Made by a program: the position numbers and the translations under genes
Part shown: one piece after another, positions 31,683-44,577 of the stretch
How positions within the stretch are numbered: the stretch's first letter is position 1
Layout: each line of letters starts with the position of its first letter
The notes under the pieces: generated by a model
The model's database searches: none
What the model was told of the DNA's origin: nothing
Seen by the model: only the letters and a program-made list of their open reading frames with translations
From: Megalobrama amblycephala
Taxonomy: Eukaryota > Chordata > Actinopteri > Cypriniformes > Xenocyprididae
Direction: 5' to 3'
Length of the DNA: 64,000 nt
NCBI RefSeq assembly: GCF_018812025.1
Contig: NC_063045.1
Span: 21,731,665 to 21,795,664 of the forward strand

Positions 31683-34641
31683 TGGTGGGGCCCAGATGGG
31701 TGTCACCTGGGCAGCCTAACTGGGGCCCAGACATTTTTGTCCACGGTTTCCATGGAGGCCCCACATGGGTTAGCCCAGATGAACTGAACACTGCTCAGTG
31801 TGCACACTACAGGCTGTTAAATGTAACACAGAAACATGCTGGAGTTAATGAGATAATTAGGTGATAATGAGCAGAATCACCGAAAGACAGAGAAACAAGA
31901 TCTACAACTTCAGCCACAGCCTTCAATGAAATCAACTGAAGATAAAAGACAGTAAATCACTGAAGATCTGATTAAATAACTACACAAACAGCATTACCAG
32001 CTTCACTTATTACTAACCAGACTGGCTTTATCTCTGTCACACGTCTACAGAAGCTCTTATTGAGAATTACCAGAGGTTTAGATGTTGATGATTTGTTGAA
32101 AATAAGTTTGTTTTGATGTCACCGTGATCGAGGTCAGCGCTTACTTCAGTTAAGCAGTTTGACTCTTGACTGTTCTAGTAATAATGTTTCCTAGGCTGCT
32201 CTTGCTGTTTGTTATGGCAAGAAAAGCAAGAGCTAATTTGATTAGCTGTTGTCAGCTGTTCAATGATATGAATCTAATTGTCATCATGTTATGGCTTTGT
32301 TCACTAATCTAATGATTAACAAAATGTTATTAATTTTGTGCTGGATCTTCTAGAACTAAAAAAAAAAGTTACAAAAATCAGAGCAGAAGAATAAATCCAA
32401 AAAATACAATGGACATTAAATCCTTTAAAACACCTGCAAGATTTCTTCACACACAGACATCAAGAATCAGTGCATGATTCTCAACAATGGTGACATGCTT
32501 CATGCCGCAATGCATTCTGGGTGCCTCATACAAAACTCATCGATGGCTCCCAGAATGCATTGCAGCATGAAGCATGTCACCATTGTTGAGAATCATATGC
32601 TGATTCTTGATGACTGAGTAAATGAAGCTTGCAGGAGGTTTGAAGTGTTTAGTGAACAATGTATTTTTCAAACTTTCTAATTAAAACATTCTTATTGTTG
32701 TATTCAAGAAAAGATCCAGCACAAAGTTAATCACATTTTGCTCATAAAAAGCTCAATCACTAGATCAGTGAATTAAGCCACTAAATGATGACTATATTCT
32801 TATCATTTAGCAGCTGACCACATTGTGTCTTGTTCTTCTTGCCATAACAAACAACCAGAGAAAAACTTAAAAGTTATAGATAAGAGTCAAACTGCCTAAC
32901 TGAAGTAAGCGCTGACCTCGATCACGGTGACATCAAACCAAATGTATTTTCAACAAATCATCAACATCTAAACATCTGGCAATTCTCAATAAGAGCTTTT
33001 GTAGACATATGTCAGAAATAAAGTCAATCTGGTTAGTAATAAGTGAAGCTGGTAATGCTGTTTGTGGAGTTATTTAATCAGATCTTGAATGATTTAATGT
33101 CTTTTATCTTCAGTTGATTTCATCGAAGGTTGTAGTTGAAGTAAGTCATAGTTGTTTCTCTGTCCCTCAGCGATTCTGCTCATTATCACCTAATTATCTC
33201 ATTAACTCCAGCATGTTTCTGTGTTACATTTAACAGCCTGTAGTGTGCACACTGAGCAGTGTTCAGTTCATCTGGGCTAACCATAGACTGTAAAAAAATA
33301 TGGACGTAGCGTCCGTGACGTCACCCATAGAGTTCTGAACAGCAGTTTTGAAGCGAAAATGAGGCGGCGGCCATCTTAGCTGCGCGTCACCGCACGTCAC
33401 TCCCGGATAACTGAAAATGGGCAAAGAGGCGGGGAGGTGGTTTGAGCTGATATGATTGGTTGCTGAAACCACGCCCGCCTAGCTCGACGTGACCATGTTA
33501 GCAAGCAAAGGAGCTATCTATCTATCTTAGATACGATCTAAAATATTAATGAAGATAAGTTTTATCATCAGAAACGTTCTAAAGGTTTACTGTCAATCTA
33601 CGGTGTTTCTTTAAGATATAGATGCTCCAACACCAGTAGTGTTGGGTGTGCAAATAACAACATGGAAAATCAAATGGGACTTCATACCTTTATAATGAAA
33701 TAGAGATCGCGAGATGAATCCAATCTGTGGCACTTGGGTGAAATATGAGTGTCCATTGCAAAAAAACATTTCACATTTCTTCTGAATGATCTGCTCTCTG
33801 TCATCGTTCTTCAAGAAAGGATGCAATCTGAGCAGCGTTTATGTTGTAAAACTGTATACGATCGTATCTAACAAACAAATGAGCCGTGTCCAAAGTATAT
33901 TTTTTTCAAAATAGTGCAGCAGTTTTAGTTATAATATCCAAGCAGTGCTGTCGGATTTTGATATCCTCCCGCCATTGTCATTGTAGTAAATCTCACAAAC
34001 AAAACTTTCAGCCAATGCCACGATCCAACAACGTGTGTTCTGTCTCTTCCCCATGCATGCACATCTACACAGACACACATCAGTCTCAAATATTATGCAG
34101 CAAGCCATATTTTATAATTGTATAAAATAATCGAGAAAAAAAGCACAAAAACGGCTGAGATGCCAAATTCTGCGGCATCTGAGGTAAAGTGACGGCTCAC
34201 AGAGAGCAGTGCCAATCTACCTGTCACTCAAGTGACCACGCCCTTAATTATGCAGAACTTTAAGGCTTAATATAATTTAAACGGATAAGTTATAAAAAAA
34301 TTCACCCCCCTCAGAGTTGTCATGAAGGGCAAAAATAGCAGTATAGACCAAAACCACAATTTGAACCAACTTGTAAACATGTTTTTTTCTGCTATAAACT
34401 TGGCCAATTTAACATGGGACTCTATGAGATTCTGCTCTCTTTTGGAGCCTGTCCCTAGCGGCCAGTCGATGAATCGCAGTTTAAGTTACTTCCGTATTGG
34501 CTTCACGAGAGAAAGGGGGAGGTTGCCGCTTGGGGCTAACCCATGTGGGACCTCCATGGAAACCGTGGACAAAAATGTCTGGGCCCCAGTTAGGCTGCCC
34601 AGGTGACACCCATCTGGGCCCCACCATGCTGTGCTGGCTGG
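31683..34641. mobile_element. Large foldback element, arms about 840 bp, split by hAT-like copy 2
   Basis: Left arm 31683-32520 and right arm 32541-33281 plus 34541-34641 are inverted copies around a loop near 32530. The ends carry TGGTGGGGCCCAGATGGGTG, also seen in the element at 60641. The right end continues to GCTGTGCTGGCTGGGG, while the left end seems clipped there. The arms contain CACTGCTCAGTGTGCACAC and CCGTGATCGAGGTCAGCGC. There is no coding frame. If folded, it makes a hairpin of more than 800 bp. Confidence 0.85.
33282..34532. mobile_element. hAT-like element, copy 2, 8-bp target duplication
   Basis: It has the same ends as copy 1 (CATAGACTG ... TTGCCGCTTG) and is flanked by GGGCTAAC at 33274-33281 and 34533-34540. 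By eye it is roughly 97% identical to copy 1, so both moved recently. It interrupts the right arm of the foldback element. Confidence 0.88.
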
Positions 34642-36190
34642 GGTGGTAAGTATTTAGTGACCTCCCCTTACACTTGAGCAATTGCAGAAACTGGCTCTCT
34701 TAAACCTAAATGGAATGAAAAAGGACTGCAAGGCCAAGAAAACTTTCAAAATCTGATGAGAAGTTTCTCAGATTTTCCTCTTTGAGTAACTGGAAGAAAT
34801 CCAGAAGGTTACACTAAATACTGATTTTTGCTTAAAGTTGCTGTCTGTAACCTTTTTAAAAAAAAAAAAAAAATATATATACAAAATCAATTTTTGAGCA
34901 GGTACATAACCAGCCAGTGTTTAAATCTCCTTACCTTAGCCAGATTCACAATGATAAGCTTGTAATAATATTTTTAACCCTTTCAAGCACTAGTTTAACC
35001 TTATACCACACACATTATGATAAACCTATAGAAAAAACATATTTGACTCTTTTTTCTTTTCTTAGAATGGCTTAACTTTAAGTGCTGTATTTTTTTTTTT
35101 TAAGGTACTTTATGATATGTTGCAATACGGCAACAACATAAAATAGTGGAAATATGTAAGTGTATATAGTTAATATTTCTCCACAGAAATGTTTGTATTG
35201 AATCAATTGATGCTAATATAAGCTTAAGCAGTAATTATAAACAACATCTTATACTTATTTTCCAACATCTTGTCCTTTTATTTATTCTATTCTCTTTTGC
35301 TGAAAAATGCTTTATATTCTTTGAATTTCATTAATTTTTTCCTGAATATTATTTAAATTGCAAATTTAGACATTTAAAAATATAATACTGTTCATCATGT
35401 ATCATAAAACATTGAGATAAAACCAAAAACATTGCAGTTCATGAAAATTCAACATTATGCAATCTTATGAGAGGAAGGTTATGAACATGAATCCCCCATA
35501 ATCCTTGAAACAAAATCAATTTTTGAGCAAGTACATTACCAGCCAGTGTTCAAATTGTCGATGTTGATTTGATCCATAATACAAATGTCATGGCAGTCCT
35601 TATGACTAATCAACATATTACTAGCATTAATGTTGTTATTGTTACAGCTGATGACAGCTGGCCTTTGCAAGTACATCCTAGGCAAGTGCATTAACAATGA
35701 CACTAAGCACCTCATTCTCTAGCGGTCATCAGTGTGCAGTAGTTTAACTGCACAACTCTCACTATCTGGCCACTGTTACACACACAATGCAGTGGATGTC
35801 TGTTTATCACAGCTGATGCGCAACAAAATGCTTCACGAAAAATAAAGCACAGTTGATGAACAAATGATAAGAAAGCACAAAAAAATGAACGTACAGTACA
35901 CAAGTATACAAAGTGTTCGTTGATATGTTAAAATATATAGTTTTAAGTATAAAAAAATAAATGGATTAACATTTCTCTCTTATGGACAAGCACTACATGT
36001 GATTAACTTCTGACTTCTGAATGAAGTTGAATGTGCCGGCCTCAGTTTTAGGTATAAAAACATGAATTCAGTTTGACATTCCATCCACATTATTTGCCTT
36101 ATAAATAACTATACAATTTTTAGTTTTAAACAAGTTTTTGACAGGTTGTTAAATATTTGTGTTTTCTCTTTATTATGACAAAGGGTCTAC
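34642..36190. other. No gene; AT-rich with repeat fragments
   Basis: Dispersed repeat copies lie at 34884-34935 and 35405-35570. A weakly structured segment at 35700-35850 has no supported exon. Nothing else recognised. Confidence 0.5.
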
Positions 36191-36485
36191 TACAGGTGCT
36201 GGTCATATAATTAGAATATTGTGAAAAAGTTCATTTTTTTATTGTAAATTATTTTAAAAAATTAAACGTTCATATATTCTAGATTGCCTACATGTAAAGT
36301 AAAACATTTCAAAAGTTTTTTTTTTAAGTTTTTTTTTTTTTTTTAATTTGTTGATTAGAGCGTACAGCTAATGAAAGTCCAAAATCCAGTATCTCAAAAT
36401 ATTAGAATATTTACATTTGAGTTTCATTAAATGACCATCCCTACAGTATAAATTCTGGGTATCTCTTGTTCTTTGAAACCACACT

Positions 36486-36967
36486 AATGGGGAAGACTGC
36501 TGACTTGGCAATGGTCCAGGAGACAATCATTGACACCCTCCACAAAGAGAGTAAGTCACAGATGGTCATTACTGAATGGGGTGGATGTTTACAGAGTGAT
36601 GTATCAAAGCATATTAAATGCAAAGTTGACTGGAAGGAAGAAATTGGGTAGGCAAAGGTGCACAAGCAACAGGGAAGACCGCAAGCTTGAGAATACTGTC
36701 AAGTAAAGCCGATTCCGACACTTGGGAGAGCTTCACAATGAGTCAAATGAAGCCGGAGTCAGTGCATCAAGAGTCACCACACTCAGACATCTTCAGGAAA
36801 AGGACTACCAACCCCGTTCTGAAACAGAAACAACGTCAGAAGCATCTTACCTGGGCTAAGGAGAAAAAGAACTGGACAGTGAACAGTGGTCGAAAGTCCT
36901 CTTTTCAGATAAAAGTAAATTTTGCATTTCATGTTGAAATCATGGTCCCAGAGTCTGAAGGAAGACT

Positions 36968-37003
<36 letters not shown>

Positions 37004-37360
37004 CTGCTGGTGTTGGTCCATTGTGTTTTATGAAGTGCAAAGTCAATGCAGCCATCTTCCAGGAGATTTTGGAGCACTTTATGCTTCCATCTGCTGACAA
37101 GCTTTATGAAGATGCTGATTTCCTTTTCCAGCAGGACTTTAGCACCTTCCCACAGTGCAAAAACCACTTCCAAGTGGTTTGCTGACTATGATATTACTGT
37201 GCTTTATTGGTCAGCCAACATGCCTGACCTGAATCTATGGGATATTTTCAAGAGAAAGATGAGAAACAGTCGATCCAACAATATACAGATGATCCGAAGG
37301 CTCAATAGTGCCTCAGCAGTGCCACAAGCTGATCACTTCCATGCCACACTTCACTGATGA
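36486..37360 (+). pseudogene. Tc1 transposase, several frameshifts
   Basis: Pieces of a Tc1-family DDE transposase appear in order across frames: GKTADLAMVQETIIDTLHKE (N-terminal helix-turn-helix), RKQRQK-like and HLTWAKEKKNWTV (before the first catalytic Asp), VGPLCFMKCKVNAAIFQEIL, HFMLPSADKLYEDADFLFQQ (second Asp), then a segment like W.A...PDLN (third catalytic region) and KRKMR. At least three frame changes and a 32-base G run at 36971-37002 destroy it. The usual length is about 340 residues, and most of that is represented. Confidence 0.85.
36971..37002 (+). repeat. Poly-G run, 32 bases
   Basis: An uninterrupted G32 sits inside the Tc1 pseudogene where intact copies have only a few G. 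It is a strong quadruplex former and a likely site of assembly error. Confidence 0.9.
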
Positions 37361-37442
37361 TGTAATTTGTGCTAGGAGCAAGTCATTTGCTGTAATATGT
37401 GCTGCCGACCAAGTATTGAGTGCACAAATGAACATACTTTAA

Positions 37443-38285
37443 AGGATTAGTTCACTTTTAAATAAACTTTTCCTGATAATTTACTCACCCCGATGTCATC
37501 CAAGATGTCCATGTCTTTCTTTCTTCAGTCGAAAAGAAATTAAAGTTTTTGATGAAAACATTCCAGGATTTTTCTCCTTATAGTGGACTTGAATGGGCAC
37601 CAAACGACTGAAGATCAAAATTAGTTTCACTGCAACTTCAAATTGTTCTACACAATCCCAGATGAGAAATAAGGGTCTTATCTAGTGAAACCATCGCTCA
37701 TTTTCTGAAAATTATATAAGTTTTAACCAGAAATGCTCATCTTGAACTAGCTCTCTTCTTCTTCTTCTCTATTTGAATTTCAGCAGTGTAGACACTGCTA
37801 AGCGTATTACTGCCCTCCACAGGTCAAAGTTTGAACTAATTTTTATATGCAATATGCTAGTTCAATAGTATTTAACAATTAGTTCAAACTTTGGCCTGTG
37901 GAGGGCAGTAATATACTTAGCAGCGTCTACACTGCTGGAATTCTAATAGAGGAGAAGAAGAAGAGAGCTAGTTCAAGATGAGCATTTAAGGTTAAAACTT
38001 ATATAATTTTCAATTTTTTTCAGAAAATGAGTGATGGTTTCACTAGATAAGACCCTTATTTCTCATCTGGGATCCTGTAGAACAATTTGAAGCTGCAGTG
38101 AAACTAATTTTGACCTTCAATCATTTGGTGCCCATTCAAGTCCACTATAAGGGGAAAAATCTTGAAATGTTTTCATCAAAAACCTTAATTTCTTTTTGAC
38201 TGAAGAAAGAAAGACATGGACATCTTGGATGACATGGGGGTGAGTAAATTATCAGGAAAAGTTTATTTAAAAGTGAACTAATCCT
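37443..38285. mobile_element. TTAA foldback MITE, arms about 400 bp
   Basis: AGGATTAGTTCAC at 37443 and GTGAACTAATCCT ending 38285 have TTAA at 37439-37442 and 38286-38289. The two halves are near-perfect inverse copies with a loop around 37860, e.g. CTGCCCTCCACAGG against CCTGTGGAGGGCAG. It has the same design as 22761-28977 but different sequence. Confidence 0.88.
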
Positions 38286-38920
38286 TTAAAGAACTTGAAC
38301 TTTTCTGTTTAGCAAATCCATTTTTTGATTGATCTTAGGAAATATTGTAATATTTTTAGATACTGGATTTTGGACTTTCATGAGCTGTATGCTCTAATCA
38401 TCAAAATTAAAAAAAAAAAAAAAACTTTTGAAATGTTTTACTTTACTTGTAGGGAATCTAGAATATATGAAAGTTACATTTTTAAAAATAATTTACAATA
38501 AAAAAAATGAACATTTTGATGATATTCTAATTATATGACCAGCACCTGTATATTTGTTTAGCACTATATTTCTAAACATTTAATATATTGTATGTAAAAT
38601 TTAGCTTTTACTTTGATCCTGATTTTAAATTATTTGAATAATAACTAATATTGTAATAACTAAGAAATGAATGAGAAACTGGACAGATTCTTACATCTAA
38701 TGAAAAATAAGCAATACATCACATATTTGCAGATGTGTAAGATGTGAATAGCACGTCAAATGTTAACCTTTGTTTTACATATTTGATTTTGAAATTTTAC
38801 AGTAAAAGCAAATAATCTAGTATATTTTGAACAGATGCATTTGAAACCATGTTTCCAATGGTAAATTGTTTTTCATGTATTTTTTTTCTTTTACACCATG
38901 TTAATTTTATTTGTTTCTAG

Positions 38921-41900
38921 GCTACGAAATAAAAATGGAGAAGAATTTGCGTTTGAATTTGGTCTTGCTGGGAAGAAAAGGAGCTGGGAAGAGCTCATCA
39001 GGAAACACAATACTGGGACGAGAAGCTTTCATATCAGAGAAACACTCCACTTCAATCAATCAGGATTTTGCTGGTGAAGACGGTGATGTTGGTGGATTAC
39101 CAATCACTGTTTATGACACACCGGGATTGTCTGGTACAGAGAGAAAGAAAGAGCTCAGGAAATATGAAGAATTTCTGCAGAAATGTGAATCAGGCCTGTG
39201 TGCGTTTCTCATGGTTCTCCAGTGTGACCGATTCACTGAAGAAGATCAAGAAACTGTGGAGAAGATTGAGGAGCTGCTGGGAGAAAAACGCATGCAGAAC
39301 ACCTGGATTCTCTTCACTGGAGAAGATCAACTCAAAGATGAAAATAAGAGCATAGATCATCTCATTAAAGAGATCACAGCCTTGAAGAAACTTAATCAGA
39401 AATATGAGGGAAGATTGCACAGTTTCAACAACAAGGAGAAAAAGACTAGAAATCAAGTGGATTCTCTGATAACTAAAGTTTTCGCGTGGAACTTGGAGAA
39501 TTGTAAGTATATTTGAAATAGATTTAAAAGAAATATTTCAGCCATGCATCATATTAGTGTAAGGCCTGCCCAATCGGCCCAACGACGGTTTCCCACAGGA
39601 CGGGGAAGGTTTCTTGCTCATTCTGTCTTTTCAGTGTGGCAAAGTAGTTTAATTCCAAGTAAACTTTTATCTGACTCCATTTTATTATGACCTCGTTTTA
39701 GTTTAGAATGTCAACTGATTATTGGTCATTTATATGATTACTCATCTAGACATTTGATTATTCTATTTAACTTTTACTCTTATTGTACTCGTTCATTCGG
39801 ATTCTTATAACGCTTTGAGTCTCGCCCCTGCCGGGCATACGATCTCATATACACAAACTCGTCAGTCTTGATCATTAGACAGAGACGATGACTAATACTT
39901 TTAGACACTGCACCATGCTTGCTTATTTCTAAAAGTACGTTATTTAATCCCCATAGATCTGAACCTACTGAATTAAAGCAAGACTCAATCTAACCAGAGG
40001 TCATGACCATTACCATAGAACCAAGCTGACCAATCTAACCTTTCTAATGGTAACTTTAAATAGTCATGCCGTAGTTTCCCCCGTACACTTAGTTAGAATA
40101 ATATTACAGTAATCAGAGGTTGAGGCTCACCCTATTCAGATTGGTCTGACAACCCTATGTTGTTCTGAACGGAAAACCCATTATTATCCTACACAGTCTA
40201 AGAATACATATCTGATGCCAATGTGTTAATCGGAACTCTAAAATATCAGCCTAAACTGTACTTCAGTCCGTTACTAACCTGAGCGTAGATTTGTGGGATT
40301 ATGGATTTATAATCTACTAGAGTCAATAATTTCAGAGTAAGTCAGAGTAAAATAAAATATAACAATTTATTAGTCAGGTAAATGTATCATGCAAATCACA
40401 TAATCATTTCAAAGATGATCAATACAAACATCAAATGCTCAGAAACAGAGTAAAAGATGAATACCTGACATTAGAAAAATGCACATTGTCTGAAGGACAC
40501 CCAGCAATGTGGGCTGATCTGATTACTGGATCGAGCCCTGAGCCTCCTGCAACATCTCTTTAAATACCCAGACCAAGACAGAAACTTCTTTCAAATGGAA
40601 ACATGAGTTTTCAATGGGAATTTGCATTAATCAGGGTCCTAGACTGAGTAGTTTACAGAAGACCATTTGCATGAAAGACCCGGTGAAGGTGGACACACCT
40701 ATTACAGAGAGCAAAATATCCCTAAAATCTTCAAACCTCTATTACCTTCTGGTTTACTTCTATGGGAATGAGACCTTTGTACCAGTCACACTGAGACATT
40801 TCAAATGATACCAAACATGTATAATGTTGTATGATAACTGTTCACATTAAACCATATAGATTTTGGGTGGATTTCTGGTCATCTCGGCATGTAGGGAGAA
40901 GAGGGAAGAAAAGGAAGAAAAGGAAATGTAGATTAATGCAATGGTCTCGGATGGAAATGCGTCTCGGATGGGAATGCTAATTTGCAAGATATATATATTT
41001 GGAGTTTATAAGCAGCAGTGTTATGGTCTGATATTATCTGTCTGTATAATTGATATTTACTGTATGTTAACTGTAAGATATAGTCAAATATATTTAACAC
41101 ACCATTTATTCATCTCTACCCCTTTTTACATCTCTCCATCTCCTGATGTTGTTGGACCCAGTTTTCGTCCCAGAACTGGCTTTTCTGCAGTTTAAATGCG
41201 TGGGGCATTAACCCACACCAGAATAGTTCAGTGGAAAAGTGGCTTCCTTGATTTAAATATGTAAATAAATAAATATGTTTTTTTTTTTTTTTTTTGCAGT
41301 GCAAAAAAAATCACAGCAAAGAACTCCAATCAACATCCAAGATATTCCTGTCGACAATTATTTATCCAGAAGGATTGTTCTTCTGGGTAAAGCTGGTGTT
41401 GGGAAGAGTTCAACTGGAAACACAATCCTGGGACACAAAGAGTTTAAATCTGTGAGAATTGATTCAGTAACCAGTGAATGTTTAGAGAAACACGCCACTG
41501 TTTCAGGCAGATCTGTGTCTGTAGTTGATACTCCTGGATTATTTGACACACAGATGAACACTGAAGAGTTAATGATGGAGATAGGGAGAAGTGTTTATTT
41601 ATCCAGTCCTGGACCTCACGCTTTTCTCATTGTGTTTCCTGTGAATATGAGGATCACTGAACATGAGCAGCAGATTCTTCAGATGATTAAGATGATGTTT
41701 GGTCAGGATGTATTAAAATACTCCATCATTCTCTTCACTCGTGGAGATCTGCTAGAAGATCAGACCATAGAAGAACTCATTAATAACAACAATCAATTAA
41801 GAGATCTAGTTGATCAGTGTGGAGGCAGATATCACGTCTTCAGCAATAGAGGGCTGGGACGCAAGTGCGTTCTGGGGGGGGGCGTGGGGTGGTTGTGGGT

Positions 41901-42490
41901 TTCTCCGTCGGAATAACAGAGAGCAGGTGAATGATCTACTGCAGAAGATTGATACAATGATAGAGCAGAATGGAGGAGGATACTACAGTAATGAGATCTA
42001 TGAAGAGGCTGAGAGATTCAGACTAGAGGAAGAAGAGTGGAGAAAACAACAAGGAAAGAAAAAAATACGAGAGATTAAGAGAAGGGAAAAAGAGAAAAAG
42101 AAGAGAATCAGAGCAGAGACTGGAACAAAGAAAAGAGAAGGAAAAAAGGAGGAACAAAGAAAAGATAAGACTGAGAATGTGATGAAGGCAGAAGAAGAAA
42201 GAATCAGAGCAGAGGAAAAGTCTAAATTAGAGAGCCAGAGTGGATTTTCACATTTTATTTCTAAGAACAAGAGTTATTTTCAAATGGCAGCTTATGTTGT
42301 TGGTGGAATTGCTGTTGGAGCTGTTGGAGTTTTAACTGGTGTTGGAGCTGTAGCTGGAGCTGGAGCTGTTATAAAAGCTGTTGGAGGAGCTGGAGCTGTT
42401 GTAAAAGCTGTTGAAGTAGCTGGAGCTGTTGTAAAAGCTGTTGAAGTAGCTGGAGCTGTTGTAAAAGCTGTTGGAGGTGCTGCAACTTAA
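38921..42490 (+). CDS. GIMAP (AIG1-type) GTPase with two G domains; frameshift in exon 2
   Basis: GIMAPs are immune-associated septin-like GTPases that act at membranes of lymphocytes and other cells. Exon A (38921-39502, ATG 38935) encodes one AIG1 domain: P-loop GRKGAGKSSSGN, switch DTPGLSG, the conserved-box region and SFNNK. Its acceptor is TGTTTCTAG and its donor GTAAGT. Exon B (41300-42490) joins it in phase 1 and encodes a second AIG1 domain: GKAGVGKSSTGN, DTPGLFD, FTRGDLL, FSNR. An insertion at about 41851-41911 then shifts the frame by +1. The rest (NNREQVNDLLQKIDTMIEQN, a Lys/Glu coiled coil, and an Ala/Gly/Val-rich tail with 10-residue repeats) continues in the next frame to TAA at 42490. 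Two-domain fish proteins of this kind are usually called GIMAP8-like. It may be a pseudogene or an assembly error. Confidence 0.82.
39503..41299 (+). other. GIMAP intron; probable old insertion at about 39560-40870
   Basis: The middle reads unlike its flanks, with TGTAAGGCCTGCCCAATCGG near 39558 and CTTTAAATACCCAGACC near 40559. It could be a solo LTR or similar, but I could not find matching flanking duplications. Nothing coding. Confidence 0.35.
42360..42475 (+). repeat. 30-bp coding minisatellite in GIMAP tail
   Basis: Units around GCTGGAGCTGTTGTAAAAGC plus TGTTGAAGTA are repeated about four times and encode AGAVVKAVEV. Similar GGAGCT-rich sequence continues beyond the stop to about 42580, so other alleles may have a longer tail. 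Confidence 0.8.
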
Positions 42491-44180
42491 TCTGTTCCTA
42501 CTGCAGCTGATATTGGAGCTGGTATTGGAGCTGCTGTTGGAGCTTTTATTGGAGTTGCTGCCACTAAAAATGCCAGTTGAGCTGTCACTGTTGGCACTCT
42601 AGTTTTTACTCAAAACTTGTGTAAATAATGATTCTATAGATACGCATATAAATGTATGGAATAAAAAAAAAAACATCCAAATATTATGATTTGAATTTTG
42701 CTTTAATTTACTTTCTAGTTTGTTGTAGCTGCTCCAAAGTCTTTGCTTGTGATACAAAAAATAATTTAAAAAAAGATGCTTTTCTGAAAAGCATCTTGCA
42801 TGTTTTATTTGAGAGGTGACCGAGGGTCTGGTCTGTATGGTGAGAGCAGTAACAGTCTTTTACTCCTTTAACCTGACATTCAGTAGTGAATCTCTAGTCT
42901 GTTATTCCTTCTTGATGTTTTCTTTGTTTTCGTCTATATTATTCCTTACAATTTGTACTTGTTTTACTAATTTGTATATTCATTTGTTGTAACTGTTTTG
43001 TATATCTTAGCTTAATTTGTTGTTGTATCAGAAAGAGAGACTATTTTGCTGAAATTCTATGTAATCATGCATTTATAGATAATATCTGAACTGCAAAAGT
43101 AAGACATGAGTTGTAGGTTTAATGGCCATTGCATTTGCATTCCCTATTCTTTTTATATTAAAACTAGTTTTATGATATAAAGATATAAGGATTCTGAAAT
43201 GCATGTGTTAAAAAAAGTGTTGTTTTGCATTTATTCTTCATGTATTCAATCATTTATGATAATGTATAATTTTATTTAATCATATAACCATTCCATTTAA
43301 TCATATAATCATTAATAATTATCATTTAATCCATTTTTGTACACATTTCATTCATCAATTGTATGGATTTGTCATGATCAGACAAAGTATTGAAACATAC
43401 ACAACTAAAATTAATCAATAAACTTTTTATTATCATCACTTTGTGTCCTTCCGCTCGTCTCCAGTTTTACTCAGTCCGCTTCTTGGCTGCTAGAATACTG
43501 TTTATACAGTTTTGGGTACACTGTCACAGCTCAGGTGTAGCAAGTTAAAAAGCAGGATCTAATTGAAGCAGTCTCAATTTATTCAAACCCTCAGTATTAA
43601 ACAAAAGTACTCAGAGATCCAAAAAACAATTACAACAAAGACTGAACCAAGACTGACATAAATCAGGCTCAATTAATACCAGCACAAACTAATGAATGCA
43701 ATGAGAAACAGGTGTGGTGAATTAATAAAATAATGAATAACCATGGTTACAAAATCTAACAAAGAAACAGAGGAGGAAACAGTGAAAAAAAGTCCTGCAA
43801 AATTTCAATATCCCCTAGTTCACTAATATTGTCCACTTAACAGAGTGAATGAAAACAAGTGAGTGAATTCAGATGCTGATAAACATCTGTGAAAGACAGA
43901 AAAACAAGACCAGAAAAAATAAAAGAAGACAAGCAGAAACACAATTGAGTGTGAAACCAGTTTGACAATGTTTCTTTCATAGATGTTGTTAAAGTATTGC
44001 ACTCTTACACATTGTATTACAGTATCAGCTGAATTGCCGATTGTTTTATCTGGAGGTATTATGGTTTGAACGTGATGACGTTATATTGTGACGGAAGACA
44101 CTGTTAAGTTGTACTGAGCTGATGCTCTTTCAAGTTATAAAGCTGCTGAAGAGATAAATAAGCACGAGTAACGTTTCGTT
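42491..44180. other. GIMAP 3' flank; no further gene seen
   Basis: The presumed 3' UTR has AATAAA near 42660. The rest is AT-rich without supported exons or clear element ends. 43500-43800 has a repeat-like texture (CACAGCTCAGGTGTAGCAAG). Confidence 0.45.
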
Positions 44181-44577
44181 TGTTTTCCATAACCGAGTGG
44201 TAGCGAACTGCACAGAAACTATTTTGCACGAACCCACTGATGCTAATGCAGAACAGCTAGCTGAAGACAGACTGAAGAATGCTGATTGCTAAGCTGAACT
44301 AGTAGGATTGATAGATGATAAAAGTCTGTCACTGATAAGACACAAAGCTGCTGATAATGGCAGTAAAGCCCTGAGAATACTGAAAGAGCATTATTCAGGG
44401 AAAAGCAAGCCACAAATAATAAATATGTACGTCATTAACCCAGCTACATATGACGGACAACGAGAGTGTTACCGATTACTTAATAAGGGCCGAGAACATC
44501 ATAACAGCCCGTACTACGGTGTTCATTTTAGGACTTCCTCACACCTCAGTCATACAATGAAAAGGCGTCATGCCTGA
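44181..44577 (+). pseudogene. LTR-retrotransposon gag fragment
   Basis: The open part LIDDKSLSLIRHKAADNGSK, then ALRILKEHYSGKSKPQII, matches the gag-like block I know from fish LTR retroelements (D-x-x-S-L-S-L-I...A-x-x-N-G...A-L-x-I-L-x-E-H-Y-x-G-K). An in-frame stop lies just upstream (near 44293) and the similarity ends after about 45 residues, followed by TYDGQRECYRLLNKGREHHN. No polymerase lies nearby. Confidence 0.5.

Larger units (their letters stand above)
36193..38548 (+). mobile_element. Tc1 element (CAGGTGCTGGTCATATAATT ends), split by a foldback element
   Basis: CAGGTGCTGGTCATATAATT at 36193 and its inverse ending 38548 are flanked by TA (36191-36192, 38549-38550). These termini belong to a well-known zebrafish Tc1 family. 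The transposase gene is frameshifted. A TTAA foldback (37443-38285) lies between the end of the gene and the right terminus. Confidence 0.88.

Noticed and set aside
36940..37173. Poly-proline or poly-glycine proteins across 36971-37002
   Set aside because: They are translations of a G homopolymer in a pseudogene.
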